Positions 36,392 to 48,779 of a stretch of 64,000 nt of DNA are shown piece after piece (position 1 is the first letter of the stretch; every line of letters starts with the position of its first letter). The DNA is taken from contig NC_058194.1 in assembly GCF_907165205.1 (NCBI RefSeq), forward strand, positions 24,738,856 through 24,802,855. The letters are read 5' to 3'. A model generated the notes under the pieces. It had not been told where the DNA came from, made no database searches, and was given only the letters and a program-made list of their open reading frames with translations. The translations under genes were made by a program, and so were the position numbers. The stretch is from Coccinella septempunctata (Eukaryota > Arthropoda > Insecta > Coleoptera > Coccinellidae).

Positions 36392-36510
36392 GTAGGGCCG
36401 ACAAGCTCTGACATCGATATTCGGTTTGCCCACCACGATGCTTGTCCCACTGATAAGATTGGTAGCTGTGGCACAGATTCGCACTCCGCATCTGTTGGTG
36501 CGTTATACAG
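36392..36510 (+). CDS. Host gene exon F
   Basis: Acceptor TTTTCTAATTCTTAG ends at 36391 and donor GTGACA starts at 36511 (weaker than consensus). Only one of three frames is open: it starts VGPTSSDIDIRFAHHDACP and ends in phase 2 after SASVGALY. It is 39 codons plus two bases. It accepts exon E in phase 0. The minus strand is also open here (36609-36388), and its reading YDIYDDIFFWECHLYN... cannot be excluded. The plus reading is preferred because of the acceptor and phase. Later exons were not found. Confidence 0.45.
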
Positions 36511-36903
36511 GTGACATTCCCAGAAAAAAATGTCATCGTAGATGTCGTACAGTTGTGTAATGCAATTACCTACTTCGTGATAATTCCCTTTGAGATATGT
36601 TTTATACACACTTTCGATTCTCGAATAGGTTCGCGTTGCTCAAGTCATCTTTGACATTTGTTGTAAAAGGTTGTGTTATGTTGTATCGATTAACATTATT
36701 TTTTTTCTGAGCATGCCTACCGCCTGATTCCTGGGAATCTACAACAAATGTTGAAATTAAAAAGCGTATCTCATCTCATTGTGCCAAGGAAAATTTCCAG
36801 CGAAAAGTTAACATTAAGTCGACAGCCAAAACTATTCAAGAAAAGATGCATCAGATAAAAGAATCTGTACTAGTGCACTGATCTATTTACTACCATTCTG
36901 AAC
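36511..36903 (+). other. Downstream intronic or intergenic DNA
   Basis: No exon that could accept phase 2 was recognised here. Confidence 0.35.
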
Positions 36904-38060
36904 CTTTTTTTTATAGCAGGGGGAAAATCTGTAAGTCAGACGAACCACCCTCTCCTGAGGGGGAACAAGTGTGGGGATTCTCACCCTCATGAGCTCGAGA
37001 CCCACTAAAAACCCTTAACTGCTTCTTGAATATTGGTTTCGGACATTTGCCTATAAACCGTTCATTTCTTAGTCGGTTTTCTTCTCGCACACTATCGTGT
37101 TGGGATTTATGTGTTTATCCTCTATTGGATAACACTTTATTGGATTTTTCAATAAGTTTCTGTTCTTATTTTAATCTCTTTTTAATTGATCTCTTGGTCT
37201 CCTTCGGTAAATTCGCATTCTCTTTTTGTCTTCCTCTGGGTCGTAGTCCAATAGTCTCCTGAGTTCTTGATTCGGATGGTTTTTCGCTGTTTCAAATAAT
37301 TTCTCGGCTTTTCTGTTCATGAATTCCGTTATGGTTTCCCATTTTAGGTCCCTATAAATCTGTCTATTCCTGACAAACCAAGTTGCATCTAGTGCAGATC
37401 GTAGCAACTTGTTCTCAGTGGCCTGAATTCTTTTGATATGGCTCTTTGCCGCGAAACCCCAGGCAACTGATCCATAAGTCAGTTGAGGCCAATTAACGGT
37501 TTTAATAACCTTCAATTTTGTCTCTTTCGACATGTAGCTTCTTCTTCCTATTAGAGGGTAGAGTCCATTCATCACTGCTTTCGTTTTGTTGATTGCTTGT
37601 TTGATATGACTTTTCTAAGTACCTAAGTCTTTTTTCAAGCGTTATTCCTATATGTGAATGTATATGTTGTACAGAAGTGGCCCAAGTACTGACCCTTGGG
37701 GTACTCCAGCCTCTATATCTCTTGTTTTGAAGCATTCTCCTTCCACTTTCACGTAAAATCTTCTATTTTTGAGATAATCCTGATCAACTTGCATATTCTG
37801 ATCGAATATCCTGAACATCTCATCTTATATATTAATCTTTCGTGCCATTCTCTTTCGAATGCTCTGGCCACGTTTAGTAAAACTAGACCTGTAGTTTGTT
37901 CATTTTGGAATCCCTCTGTAATGTATTCTGTGAGCCTTAATAATAATTGTTGCTCTATTGAATGCTCTCTTCTGAAAACCTTCTTGTGATTCTGAAACAT
38001 TCCTGTCTCTGACAAATCTTTCACGGACAACGAATATATTCTTGTTATCCTCAAAATGAA
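36904..38060 (-). mobile_element. Jockey-like LINE fragment, copy 4
   Basis: The minus-strand copy extends further 5' than most. Right of an internal deletion at about 37650 it encodes part of the RT domain (EHSIEQQLLLRLTEYI..., then LLNVARAFEREW, a decayed form of the catalytic LLDxxxAFDxxW box) at 38054-37749. Left of it are the post-RT and C-terminal regions (37575-37171). About 300 bp present in copy 7 is missing at the deletion. The A-tail is the T-run at 36906-36912. Confidence 0.85.
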
Positions 38061-38830
38061 ACGATCATCGACTGTGATAGTTGAAGAAAAGTCTTCTATC
38101 TATTTCAGCTGATGAATGAATTGTAACAATGAAAAAATGCATTTTTATGAATAGCCATTATCTACTCAGTGTAGCATTAAATATGTGAAAAACTAATCTC
38201 CACGTAGTGAATAGAGTAAATTAGGAGCTATCATTAATACAACGACCAATGACCGTAACGTTTTCACACGAAACAACTCAATCTAATCGTGTTCCTCGAT
38301 TCTTCTTGTTGTGTTCCTACTCTCATGTAAGTGGCATGGTCTAGTGGCCATAGCTGCCAAGGATAATATAGAAAGTGAAGTTGATAACGAGCCGCAGTTT
38401 GTCTATATTAATTTGGTTAACACCTGGGGGATTTATCTTTCGTATATGATATGAATTACTCCATTATTTCTGGAACTTGAAATCAGTTTTAGTATCTGGT
38501 TCATAAATAATTGAAATAGACTATCAATCTTAAATTTTCAGAGTCATAGTTCATTCTTATTTCACCATAACGAACCTGGATTAATATCCAGTTAATTCGT
38601 AATATGATTACTATTATATATAATACGACATATTTATTACAATTTTTCATATTTCTGATGTAATTACTTTTATTCATTTTTCAATAATTATACTATATGA
38701 AATATTACTATTTAGGTATGGCCTATACATGAATGCTGTGGGTTGAGATGTTTTTCAAATAAAAATAATAAATATATTCATTCGTATTTCTCAAGGAATG
38801 GCAATATTCAATGAGTCCAAAATTCATCAC
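38061..38830. other. Non-coding DNA
   Basis: No gene or element boundary was recognised. A block near 38365-38375 (CTGCCAAGGAT) is partly shared, inverted, with sequences near 39818 and 48078, which suggests an old dispersed repeat. Confidence 0.4.
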
Positions 38831-39111
38831 TATATATTATATGAGGGGTTCAGAGCTGAAGTGAACCAAGTCCATTCAGCCTAGTTTTGAGATGAAAGGC
38901 TTAGAAGTTGTTTATCTCCAATTAATTCAAAAGTGACTTCTTTAGATTTTAAAAGGTTAGAATGTAAGCATATGCTTACATAAGAATAATAATAAGTAAA
39001 GAAGTCACTTTTGAATTAATTGGAGATAAACAACTTCTAAGCCATTCATCTCAAAACTAGGCTGAATGGACTCCGTTCACTTCAGCTCTGAACCCCTCAT
39101 ATATTATATAT
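38831..39111. mobile_element. 281-bp palindromic MITE
   Basis: The arms (from GAGGGGTTCAGAGCTGAAG on the left, inverted at the right end) are nearly identical over about 110 bp. The loop contains a perfect 16-bp palindrome, GTAAGCATATGCTTAC. Both ends lie in TA-rich sequence (TATATATTATAT), so TA target duplication is likely but cannot be fixed. No coding capacity. Confidence 0.85.
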
Positions 39112-40205
39112 GATTCCTTTGCTTGCAGTAAATTCTGCAAGAGAAGTTACATGCACCTCAATGTTTATGAAAACAAAAAATAATTTCAAAGTAGGGCAAG
39201 TGCAGTAATTCTATTTCTGAATCCTCCATTCCAGTAAAACAATATTCCACTCTGAATATCTTAAAGTATTCCCAGAATGGCATTAGCTCATTCATAATGG
39301 AGATTAAAAGATATACATACGTCGAACGAAGTACCTTCAAGATAAGAAGAAGATAACGATGTTGTAAATGATTTAACGAACTATTAGAGGTCGTAACAAA
39401 GGCCTAATAGGCATTCCTACTCATCCTATTTCCGATGATATGGGGTATGTGAAATTATTTTCGAATGGCTGATATGTTAGAATCTTCAGGGAAATAATAG
39501 TTTGGATTTACGTTCTCTCTGTTGATTATATGAATCTCTTACAAGATATTAAATAAAATGGATATTAAATTTAACACAACTTTAGACGGACGGAAATGAG
39601 ACTGAATGCACAAATCTTCCTCGTTCAATACAAGAGGATTGAAATACCCGCAAATCATATAGCTGAGAAAGAAAAGCCAAGACTCCAGACAAAACATCAA
39701 ATTTCGAAATCCACATTTCATTCTAATGAGAAGAAAGGCATGCCCCATAAATGGGTGTAACCAATAAGTGAATCAACTTCTTGAATATACGTTTTGCAAC
39801 CAACCGTATTATTATCCTTGGCAGCCGTGATCAGCAGACTGTGGATATTGGGAGTTAGGGTCATGATTTCATTACCCACAGATTGTCTGTGATGATTTAA
39901 TGGACTGAGTGATAGACGAATTAGCTAAGAAATTTTCAGCACTGATATATCAATTTAGTGCAATTCGTTTTATGTTTGTGGCGTGACAATGAATGCCAGC
40001 ATAAATCATAGTGATTTGTTGATGGGGATATTATCTGTCAAACGTTTTTGGTTTACTGGATAAAGTTGTATATTTGAAGTACCTACGAAAAGTGTGATAG
40101 ACCGTAACACAAATTTCAATACTATTCAGAAACTACCAAACTCATGCGGTAAATATACACACCGGGAACATAAAGGGAACATACCAAATCTCAACGTAGT
40201 TTGTA
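39112..40205. other. Non-coding DNA
   Basis: No recognisable gene. Near 39805-39845 is a CTTGGCAGCCGTGATCAGCAG block that recurs, diverged, at about 48075-48100. Confidence 0.4.
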
Positions 40206-41379
40206 TATTCCATTCACTCTTATTTTAGCACTCGGTTGGCCATGGGAATTTGACACATTTCACTCTGTATTCTACGAAAATGTGGGGTTATGACGCTTGT
40301 CGAAACATTTTTGGGTTTTAAATCAACGCTATGTTGCCCGTTCTACGTAAAAGTTTCTGTTATTACGTATCACAATGTCGAACCTCTTCGGAAAAATAAG
40401 TGACGAACATAATTGAAGTTTATACAAACAGATTGAAGGCATACCAAATCCAGTTATTTGCATGGAAAATACAAGAGATCAGTATAATATCATAATATGC
40501 ACTAGCTTGAAGAGAGTTTATGTTCGTTATCTTCTTTGGCTAAAGTTTGAATACGTTACATCAGCTGTAGATTTCAAAAGTATTAACCCGAAGATGAAAT
40601 GCATATGATGCAGTGGTTGGGAATAGGTATATCTCGAAGGAATTAACAGATAATTACAAGAATGTTAAATTCTTCAACAAAAATGATCTTTCATCAATGG
40701 AAGTAGTCACCTTTGAACAAAAATTTCACATGAATAAATAATTAACAGGAAAACTGGCTCGTATTTGTGGCTGTTCATCTTAATACATTGATATAATAAT
40801 TAGATATTTATGATAACCTTAAGACATTTACAATATATAAGACAAGTCAAATGAAAAATAGAGAAATCAATTTTCGGGACCTTATCCTACGATAACATTC
40901 ATCGAAAATCCTGCAGTAACTTTTCGCATTAATTCACCCAAACATAAAATTCTCGAATGCCACCACTTTTTTGGGTCTTCCAATAGAAGGAAATTCTCTG
41001 TCATCCCCTTCATTCACAATCGTTCTGATTGTGGAAATATTCAGCTGAAATATAAGTCGTTTAAATTCAGATGAATCATTATATAAATTCTCTTACATTG
41101 AAAATGTTCGCTACTGTCTGACGTATTGTGGATTTTAGAATATCGGGGTATAACTATTTGAATGAGCGGACCTGTATTCTAAATAGCACTTCCTGAAACC
41201 CTGTCTCTTTTTTCAATCACTTTCGGCATTTTCGTAAAAAAAATTGATTTTAGTTGGGGCAACGGAGTTATGACATTAACGGCATTTCATGAGTGCCAAC
41301 CTTTCTCCGTTCTAGTTACAAAAACTTGGGAAAATTATTTCATGGCCAACCAACTGCTAAAATAAATGTGAATGGAGTA
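40206..41379. mobile_element. Non-autonomous DNA transposon, copy 2
   Basis: Second copy of the 34773-35940 element, same orientation, roughly 10% diverged by eye with several small insertions and deletions. TA flanks both ends (40204-40205 and 41380-41381), consistent with a TA target duplication. No ORF. Confidence 0.8.
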
Positions 41380-41877
41380 TAGTTCATCTTCTCTTGGGCT
41401 CTTGTAAAGATTTCAGCAGGTTTTTTTAATTGTAGCTTGATTATTCGGAAATAACTCATTAGATGCCTTCCTCATTTACTCCTCTTCTTCGTCAGTGATT
41501 CACTCCACAGAGTGTTCTGAGTAAAAGCTCACTTTTAATTTTTTTCCTCACCCCTGTAGGTATATAACTAGAAACAAAGTAACTGCAAACGGTATCTAAC
41601 TGATTATTTTTCGAAGAATTATGCTAGAATTTAAAAAAAAATGCTGAAATCGTCCAAAGGGTTATAGGAAAAATGAACTATAAGCTTCCTGAGATTTTGT
41701 GTGTTCCTCTTATTGTGCAGGAGTGTATAATTTCACCCAGCACACACGAATTCCTAGAATGGAATCCTGCATTTTTCATTCCTCAATTTTTACCCTCAAA
41801 ATCAGGGAAATTTGCTGTGATAAACCAACATTGCTGAACAACCTTTGTAAGACATTTCCTGTCAACTTCAACGTTTA
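41380..41877. other. Non-coding DNA
   Basis: Nothing recognised. Confidence 0.4.
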
Positions 41878-41883
41878 GTTTAG

Positions 41884-42130
41884 ACCATAGACATAGAGAC
41901 ATGGACTGCGCAATGTCAGCATGAAAATGTCTTTTTTATAGAAAGAGAGAAATGATCGTCGGGCAGTTACCTGTCTCTTTCTTGTTCACATAGAGGTGAG
42001 TGTGGACCAATCAAAATTCTAGAAAAAGACAACTGCATGCCCGACGTGAGATTATCTCTGTCAATTTTTTTGACCGTATTTCATGCATAGATATAAAGGG
42101 AAGGCACAGTCCATGTCTATATATCTATGG
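41884..42130. mobile_element. MITE with ~24-bp inverted ends and TTTAGA duplication
   Basis: The ends CCATAGACATAGAGACATGG and CCATGTCTATATATCTATGG are inverted copies. TTTAGA flanks both sides (41878-41883 and 42131-42136), a 6-bp target duplication. The inside also contains imperfect inverted pairs (GTCGGGCA / TGCCCGAC). No coding capacity. Confidence 0.8.
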
Positions 42131-42752
42131 TTTAGACTGATTATCACGCCTTTAATCAAAATATTGCTGGGCAACGGACATTTGCCATTTGTATCCCCAA
42201 CCTCATAAATTTACCAACATGGGAACTTTTTTCGCAAAATCTCGGAGGTGTCGAGAACCAAATGTTCCCCAAAACTCCCTTGTTTCGACATTCCTCTCAT
42301 CAAACGGTAGTCAATTAAGGAAAGAATACCAAACGGGCCCGCCCTGATTTATGGCCCTTTTGTAGATCACACGATGGCGCTTCGGTCGGTGGCATTTCAA
42401 ATGGTCCGTTTCTCATGGATGAAATTCAATGCCGATACTTGAACTAGACCAGGCACATGATTGAAGCTGAAACTTCCAGCCAGATGTGCCCGGAATACGT
42501 TAATTGTGGAATTCAGGTGACAACCTATGTGGAATTCACCAAGAAAAAATCATTTGGGGCTCTCCCACAGATGTCTACATTATAGGCAGTATTTGATTCA
42601 CTTGTAATCAAAATACGTGATTCAAATAGATATTGGGTATTTGTGAATCAATTACTTTTTAAGAATGTAATATGCAATCGGCATACCTGACGCCTTGGTA
42701 TTGTGTAATAAGTACATATTTAAAATATTTAGGTATGCCTCCAAATGCATTC
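42131..42752. other. Non-coding DNA, GC-richer at 42340-42520
   Basis: No exon or repeat boundary was recognised. The more GC-rich segment could be a conserved non-coding element; that is only a guess from composition. Confidence 0.35.
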
Positions 42753-43847
42753 TTATACAGGGTGGGCTTTTTGAAACGAAACAGACGAGATAACGGGCGC
42801 AATAAATTTATTTCGAAAAAATGCTCGGACACGTCGATTTTTACTTCGAGGGGGACAACTTTTAAGGTCAAATTCACAACTATATCGCTTCAATCCTTAG
42901 TGTTAGAACACCAACCCCTAAATTTTGAATAGAAAAGAAAGGGTGTGTGATACCTCATTTGAAAGGCCTTTTTATCCTGAATTCAGCGTATTAATTTTTT
43001 TCTTATTTAATGCATTCGTTTTCTAGATATTCAATTTTGAATTTCGTACAGTACCAGTCATTCCGCTAACCATGCTATGTGAAATCATCAATTATTTGAC
43101 TAATTCCTTCTGTGGTTACGATGGTAACCGTAAATTGTCAACATTAGTCAACGAAATAATTATTATTGGTAATTACTTTCTTCAACAATTAAGGTGAAAA
43201 TGGTTTATTCTTTTTCAGAAAGAATTGAAATTATTTCTTTACTTTTCAACAATAACGAATGCGGTTCTAAAACGAACTTTCTGCAGATGTTCTTTTTATG
43301 TGCAATCGATTGAATAAATCTGCTCTACGATTCCCGCATTCGTTATTCTTGAAAAATAAAGAAATAATTTCAATTCTTTCTAAAAAAGAATAAACCATTT
43401 TCACCTTAATTGTTGAAGAAAGTAATTACCAATAATAATTATTTCGTTGTCTAATGTTGACAATTAATGGTTACCATCGTAACCACAGAATCAATTAGTC
43501 AAATAAAATTGATGATTTCACATAGCATGGTTAGCGGAATGATTGGTACTGTACGAAATTCAAAACTGAATATCTCGAAAACGAATGCATTAAATAAGAA
43601 AAAAATTAATACACTGAATTCAGGATAAAAAGGCCTTTCAAATGAGGTATCACTCACCCTATCTTTCCTATTCAAAATTTAGGGGTTGGTGTTCTAACAC
43701 TAAGGGTTGAAGCGATATAGTTGTGAATTTGACCTTAAAAGTTGACCCCCTCGAAGTAAAAATCGACGTGTCCGAGCATTTTTTCGAAATAAATTTATTG
43801 CGCCCGTTATCTCGTCTGTTTCGTTTTAAAAAGCCCACCCTGTATAA
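42753..43847. mobile_element. 1.1-kb near-perfect palindrome (foldback element)
   Basis: The ends are TTATACAGGGTGGGCTTTTT and its inverse. The two arms (about 510 bp each) differ at only a small percentage of positions by eye, around a central loop of about 70 bp near 43300. Shared blocks include AAACAGACGAGATAACGGGC and CTAAATTTTGAATAG. Both arms carry the same apparent open frame, which reads like translated repeat rather than protein. The end sequence resembles the CAGGGTG ends of the elements at 22328 and 33268. Confidence 0.88.
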
Positions 43848-44329
43848 ATTCATTCGAGCTTTATTATGTTTCTCATATTTCAAACATACTTCTTAAAAAT
43901 ATTTTATATTTGTATAGGTTATGCAAAAATTTGGGAATTTTGGGTGAAGGGAAATGTTTGTAGAAAAGTGTTAAGATCCTTTACATGAAGTTCTGACCTT
44001 CGCATAGAGAATTGATTTTGTTCCCGAGATTGGGAGTGAAAACCCTAAAAATTCCAGAACAAATCTTGAAACTAAGTTGAACGCTTATGAATATTTGAAC
44101 GTTTCATGAAACAAACGTATTCTTCATATTTTCTCGTATAATGCGCCGTTTTCGATTAATTTGATGTTCAAATATAAAAAAATATCTGTGAAATTCGAAA
44201 AATTGGGTACTTTGACCGAATGCAACTCTTCTTAAGATCCACAGATGTGTAGCGTCACAGATTTAGCTAGTTATTCTGAAGGAAAAGTTGTTTTTCCAGG
44301 GGTGGCACAGTTTAATATGCAAATTTAAA
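43848..44329. other. Non-coding DNA
   Basis: AT-rich, nothing recognised. Confidence 0.4.
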
Positions 44330-44455
44330 ATGGCTATATCTTTTTATCAGGGTCGAATCGGAAAAAATGGTATGGGAAAAAAGTGTTTCTTTCGACCTCA
44401 AGAATCTACTGTTGAAATATTTGTACGAGTCAAAGACTCACCGTTTTTATATCAT
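44330..44455. repeat. Dispersed repeat, copy 1 of 3
   Basis: A block with GGAAAAAATGGTA..GGGAAAAAAGTGTTTCTTT and AAGAATCTACTGTTGAAATA recurs at about 53965-54075 and 54355-54480. No ends or coding were found, so its class is unknown. Confidence 0.6.
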
Positions 44456-44515
44456 GGGTTTTTAACCTTTTTATCGGTTTTGGTTTTGTCAATTGCTTGT
44501 TTTCTCTTCTGTAAT

Positions 44516-44719
44516 GGTTTTGCTTCTTTCATTTTTTTTTTGGTGTAGCAGGGGGAAAATCTGCAAGTCAGACGAACCACCCTCTCCTCAGGGGGAACAA
44601 GTGTGGGGTTTCTCACTCTCCTGAGCTCAAGACCCACTAAAAACCCTCAACTGCTTCTTGAATTTTTGTTCCGGGCATTTGCCTATAAACCGTTCATCTC
44701 TTAGTCGGTTTTGCTTCTT
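44516..44719 (-). mobile_element. Very short LINE copy 5 with 13-bp target duplication
   Basis: Only the last ~178 bp of the Jockey-like family is present, with the A-tail as the T-run at 44532-44541. The perfect duplication GGTTTTGCTTCTT lies at 44516-44528 and 44707-44719. It shows that reverse transcription aborted within the 3' region. Confidence 0.88.
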
Positions 44720-47236
44720 CCAAAGATCGAAGATATCATTTTTTAGTGGTCAATCACTCAACAACATTCGAAAAGTTGAGGGCGGGTCCCTATACCGAAT
44801 TCCATTCAAGAGACGAAAGCATTCGCGAAGTCTAGAATGGCCGATTTCATAATAAACTTAATTATTCGACCACACCGTACCTAGAATTTCTCCAAAACTC
44901 GTTCTACCTGCTCGTATCATACCTTTTGTATGCAAAATCAAAAATAATTACATTACTGAAATACCGCTTCTACTCCTGACATTTCCATATTTAAATTAGC
45001 GCATTATTTGTACAGTATGACCTAATCGATATTTGTGTGTGTACACATTGGAAAGTGTTCTCTTTCCCCGTCTAAGAAAACCCACGAGACTCGGCAGGTG
45101 GTAGAAACTCATTAGTTCACACAAGTCATAGTCACTCTCGTATGGGCGTGATATGCTGAAGGCAGCAGTTGTGTGTTTTGCATGTGATTTATACGCCCAA
45201 GTATGTGGCTTGTATTTAGCAATTGGGGATGATGCTATATTGTCTTTCGCTTCTCTGTATTTGTTGTGAATAAATTATAACTGAGCTAGGAGAGGGAATT
45301 TTTCGTCCTATCTCAAATATGGAGTAGGTATTTCCCTACTATGATTCTTTGCTCAAATAATTCTGAATCAACGATATAACAAGATCAGACTAGCGTTCGC
45401 CAGTGTAGGTAAGATTTTCGTAACTGCTCAGAGTTGGGTGGCAAGTGATATTCAAGTACTCGCTTGTTTTTAAATCAATCGAATGAATGGATTAGAAATA
45501 GCCCATAGCCGATGTCAGTCTTGGTTTGTAGGTTGGTTCCCATCAATTTGTATCAACCCTATGAGCGTGATGACAGCAACCCTAAAATCTAAAAAATAAC
45601 ATCAACATCTTAGTACTTCCGAAAAATAATAGAAGGGTAGAATATCAAGAGTTGCAACGAAACATAAAATCATAAAAAAATTCTTTTCTGATTCTTTTCT
45701 ATCAACTCTAATGTGTCACCACCCTCCATATTGTTGCACACATAGACTAATAATGGATTCCTTTTTTCCTTTATTCCTATGGTTGCATAAGACCAACAAT
45801 TGGTAATGTACGAGCAAAGCGTTTCCTAGAACAAGCGGAACATTTTGAGAGCGGAGCAAGTCCCGGAGGCTTTTGAATTCAATTTAATAAAATGTCACCG
45901 AAACTTGTTTTATCGTTTATTATCGACAAGTCCCGATAAGTATGTTGCGCAAAAATTGTTTGGCACTCGATGGCTGTACATAACTCGGATTAAATGTGAC
46001 TGTATACCAACTATCATGAGTTTAATGACACCACTATCCATATCAACCGAATTGAATAATAGATAAATGTAGTTCGAGCTGTGAAGGTCTCCCAATCAAA
46101 TGGACCGATTACATAAAGATACTGTTCGCCTTAATTTTGTTGCACAATTTCCTCCTGTTCTGATGGAAACTCTGAAGACACTTATAATAATAATAATAAC
46201 AGATGGGGTCAGGTATATTCGATGCAAAATTAAAGTGCTGTTTCACATATTCCATGCACACTTATAAATTTGCCAGGTACTTCTCACCAAACGAATGCAG
46301 ACGGCTTATGAAATAAATGAAACACGTTATCTCATTCTATAAGTGTTATACAGAATGTGAGTCTAATTTGAAAAAATAATTAGTTGGCCCACCGGAGATT
46401 ATTATGGTTTTGATAACTTTCAAATGACTGCGTGAAATTAATTGATTTATGGTAACTTTAGGAATGTTGTCTTTCGAATTTTGTGAAGCAGGTCGAATAA
46501 ATTGTTTAAAATACGGGGTATCCCAATAAAAAGAAGCTATCTCTGATATTTCTCATGATATGAGTATTAGCCAAATGTGGAGGGGTATATTATGCGGTAC
46601 TCAAAAGTTTCAAAAACGTTACCCCTCGAAGTGGTGCTACAACCACAAGAAGTTGAATAGGCAACAGGGGTTCATTTGGAATCTTGGTTAGTATTGATTT
46701 GTTAAGTGAACATTTTAGGGAAAATGGTTTTCAACAAGAACGTGTGAAATTGATGACTTACCTCGGGTGTCATAAAGCTTGATCGGGGAATCAACGCTGG
46801 ATTGACGAAAAGACGTCAATTTGTTATCAATCGATAATTCAGTCATAATCATTCAGAATATCATTCTCGCATAAAATTATGATGTTCATAAGTCCATTCA
46901 ATCATTTTCAATTGCTACTTCTTCAATACATTCAGAAATGAAACGGTTTAAATGATTTCGTTTTAGAAATTGAGTGATTATCAAATTGTTGATCGCACAA
47001 TCAAAGTTTTATGAAACCCGCTGTTAGTATCACAAATGGAAAAAGTAGGGATGATGCTCCAAGAATTTTCTTCCGATTTTCTTCAATTGGCACATAATTT
47101 TTATAATTTTTCCGAATAAAATTTTTAGGAAATTTTGTTATTAATAGCTTTCTCGATTCAATTTTATTCTACTCCGTTGCCTTATAGCCTTATAATCTTA
47201 GTATAAATTTTGATAGATAAAGTAAGAAAACTCGAT
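44720..47236. other. Non-coding DNA with old repeat fragments
   Basis: No gene was recognised. A fragment beginning TACGGGGTATCCCAAT (about 46510) resembles a decayed repeat end. ATAATAATAATA runs are present near 46188. The rest is AT-rich. Confidence 0.4.
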
Positions 47237-47246
47237 CCACTAAGGG

Positions 47247-47441
47247 AGAGTGCCCACCAAAGTAGCGTAGCACTGACATGGCACATACATGACAAAGGCG
47301 ATGCAAAATTTTCAGATATCGCACATCTGAGTGAAGTGTCAGTTGCGTGTGATATGTCATTCTCAGTTCATATCTGAAAATTATGCATCGGCTTCGTCAT
47401 GTATGTGCCATGTCAGTGCTACGCTACTTTGGTGAGCGCTC
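47247..47441. mobile_element. MITE with long inverted ends and 9-bp duplication
   Basis: The ~195-bp element has inverted arms of at least 45 bp sharing CACCAAAGTAGCGTAGCACT and GACATGGCACATACATGAC. CCACTAAGG occurs immediately outside on both sides (47237-47245 and 47442-47450). A 9-bp duplication would suit a Mutator-like superfamily; because the end bases are ambiguous, 5-9 bp are all possible. No coding capacity. Confidence 0.82.
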
Positions 47442-47450
47442 CCACTAAGG

Positions 47451-48779
47451 TTATTCCAAAAGCGATTGAAATTTTTCTGTTGCATCTTGATCAACAATTC
47501 TTGAGTCCATCTCTTTGTAGATTGGCCTATCTAAATCGTTTTCTTCTCTAAAAGATGAGGGAAACTGCCAAATTCCTTTCTTTTCTACAGGCCAATTATC
47601 TTCATTATCAAGGTGTTCTCAAAACTACTACTACAATCCTTTCTATATCTAATATAAATACAATAGCTTTCAAAATGTTCTAGTTACAAAAACTACAAGA
47701 AAGATTACGTTCATCTATCATTCGGACCTACTTCTCGAATGGACACATTGTAAATCTGGCCATTTTTCATAGAAACGTATGGGACATTTTTCAATTCACA
47801 AAGGAAATATGACTCCATGGTATGTCAACGCTTACAAATATGGTCCTGCATATCTGACCGAACCAGCGGTAATTGTTCCTCATTACCGGATATAGGCAAA
47901 CGCAGAATTCTGATCGACAAATATCCAGCTCTTTGGCTTGCGAAACGCCGACAGATACTATGACATGAATCAACTTTCGTGGGCGTTCAACTACTGATAG
48001 CTATAATAACAATTTAGAACAATTTATTATGTGATGGAAAAAAGTTTCGTAACTTTCATTCATTAGACGTTCGCCTTGGCAGCGGTGGTCAGTAGACTGT
48101 GCATATGTTGCCCTGTAGCAAATTCAATTGCTGTTTGGTAGTCGTTCCGAATAGTGAGGAAACCAACGAAAGCACTGCGTTAGCATTGAGTAATGGACGC
48201 CACGGAAATTCACTTGTTCTAGTGAAAGCTTTGGATGAAGCATCAATTTCTGCATATACCTACTGATGATTGGTTCAGTGATACGAGATCAACGATCAAC
48301 TAGTTTTGGCTTGAAAGATCATCGAAACATTTGCCGAACAAATTGTTCATTGACTTCATTGGCATACTTGAGTTCCTCACAAAGTACAGTTGAAGAATGG
48401 TCTGCAAGTTGCAATAGCTTTGTCCATCTTGCGATATGAGTTCTAAAACTCTCCAATAAAATTTGTCTCAATTATTGACAAAAATTGATCAATTTTATAT
48501 CTACGCAGTCTTGCCCGACATGAAAATAGGTTCGAAATACGGCAGCAATAATATGAACATCTTCAAAAACTCTTAAAATACTTTAGGTACCTCAATTCCT
48601 CTAGACTTAATTAAATTACATGATTTTCACTAACATGAATTATTTAACCACGACACGTGTTATTTAGTGTACTGATCTTATGTCATCACATTCGTTTCGT
48701 AGACTCGTTTATCCTGCTGCTGTCTTCTATTTCGTTTTTCTGTGATTTTTTCTCTTACCTTTCAGATTATTCTTTGTAA
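47451..48779. other. Non-coding DNA
   Basis: Only short frames. Sequence near 48075-48110 recalls that near 39810. Nothing else recognised. Confidence 0.4.

Noticed and set aside
42672..43883. Twin frames in the arms of the 1.1-kb palindrome
   Set aside because: They are the same repeat sequence on opposite strands and have no recognisable domain.
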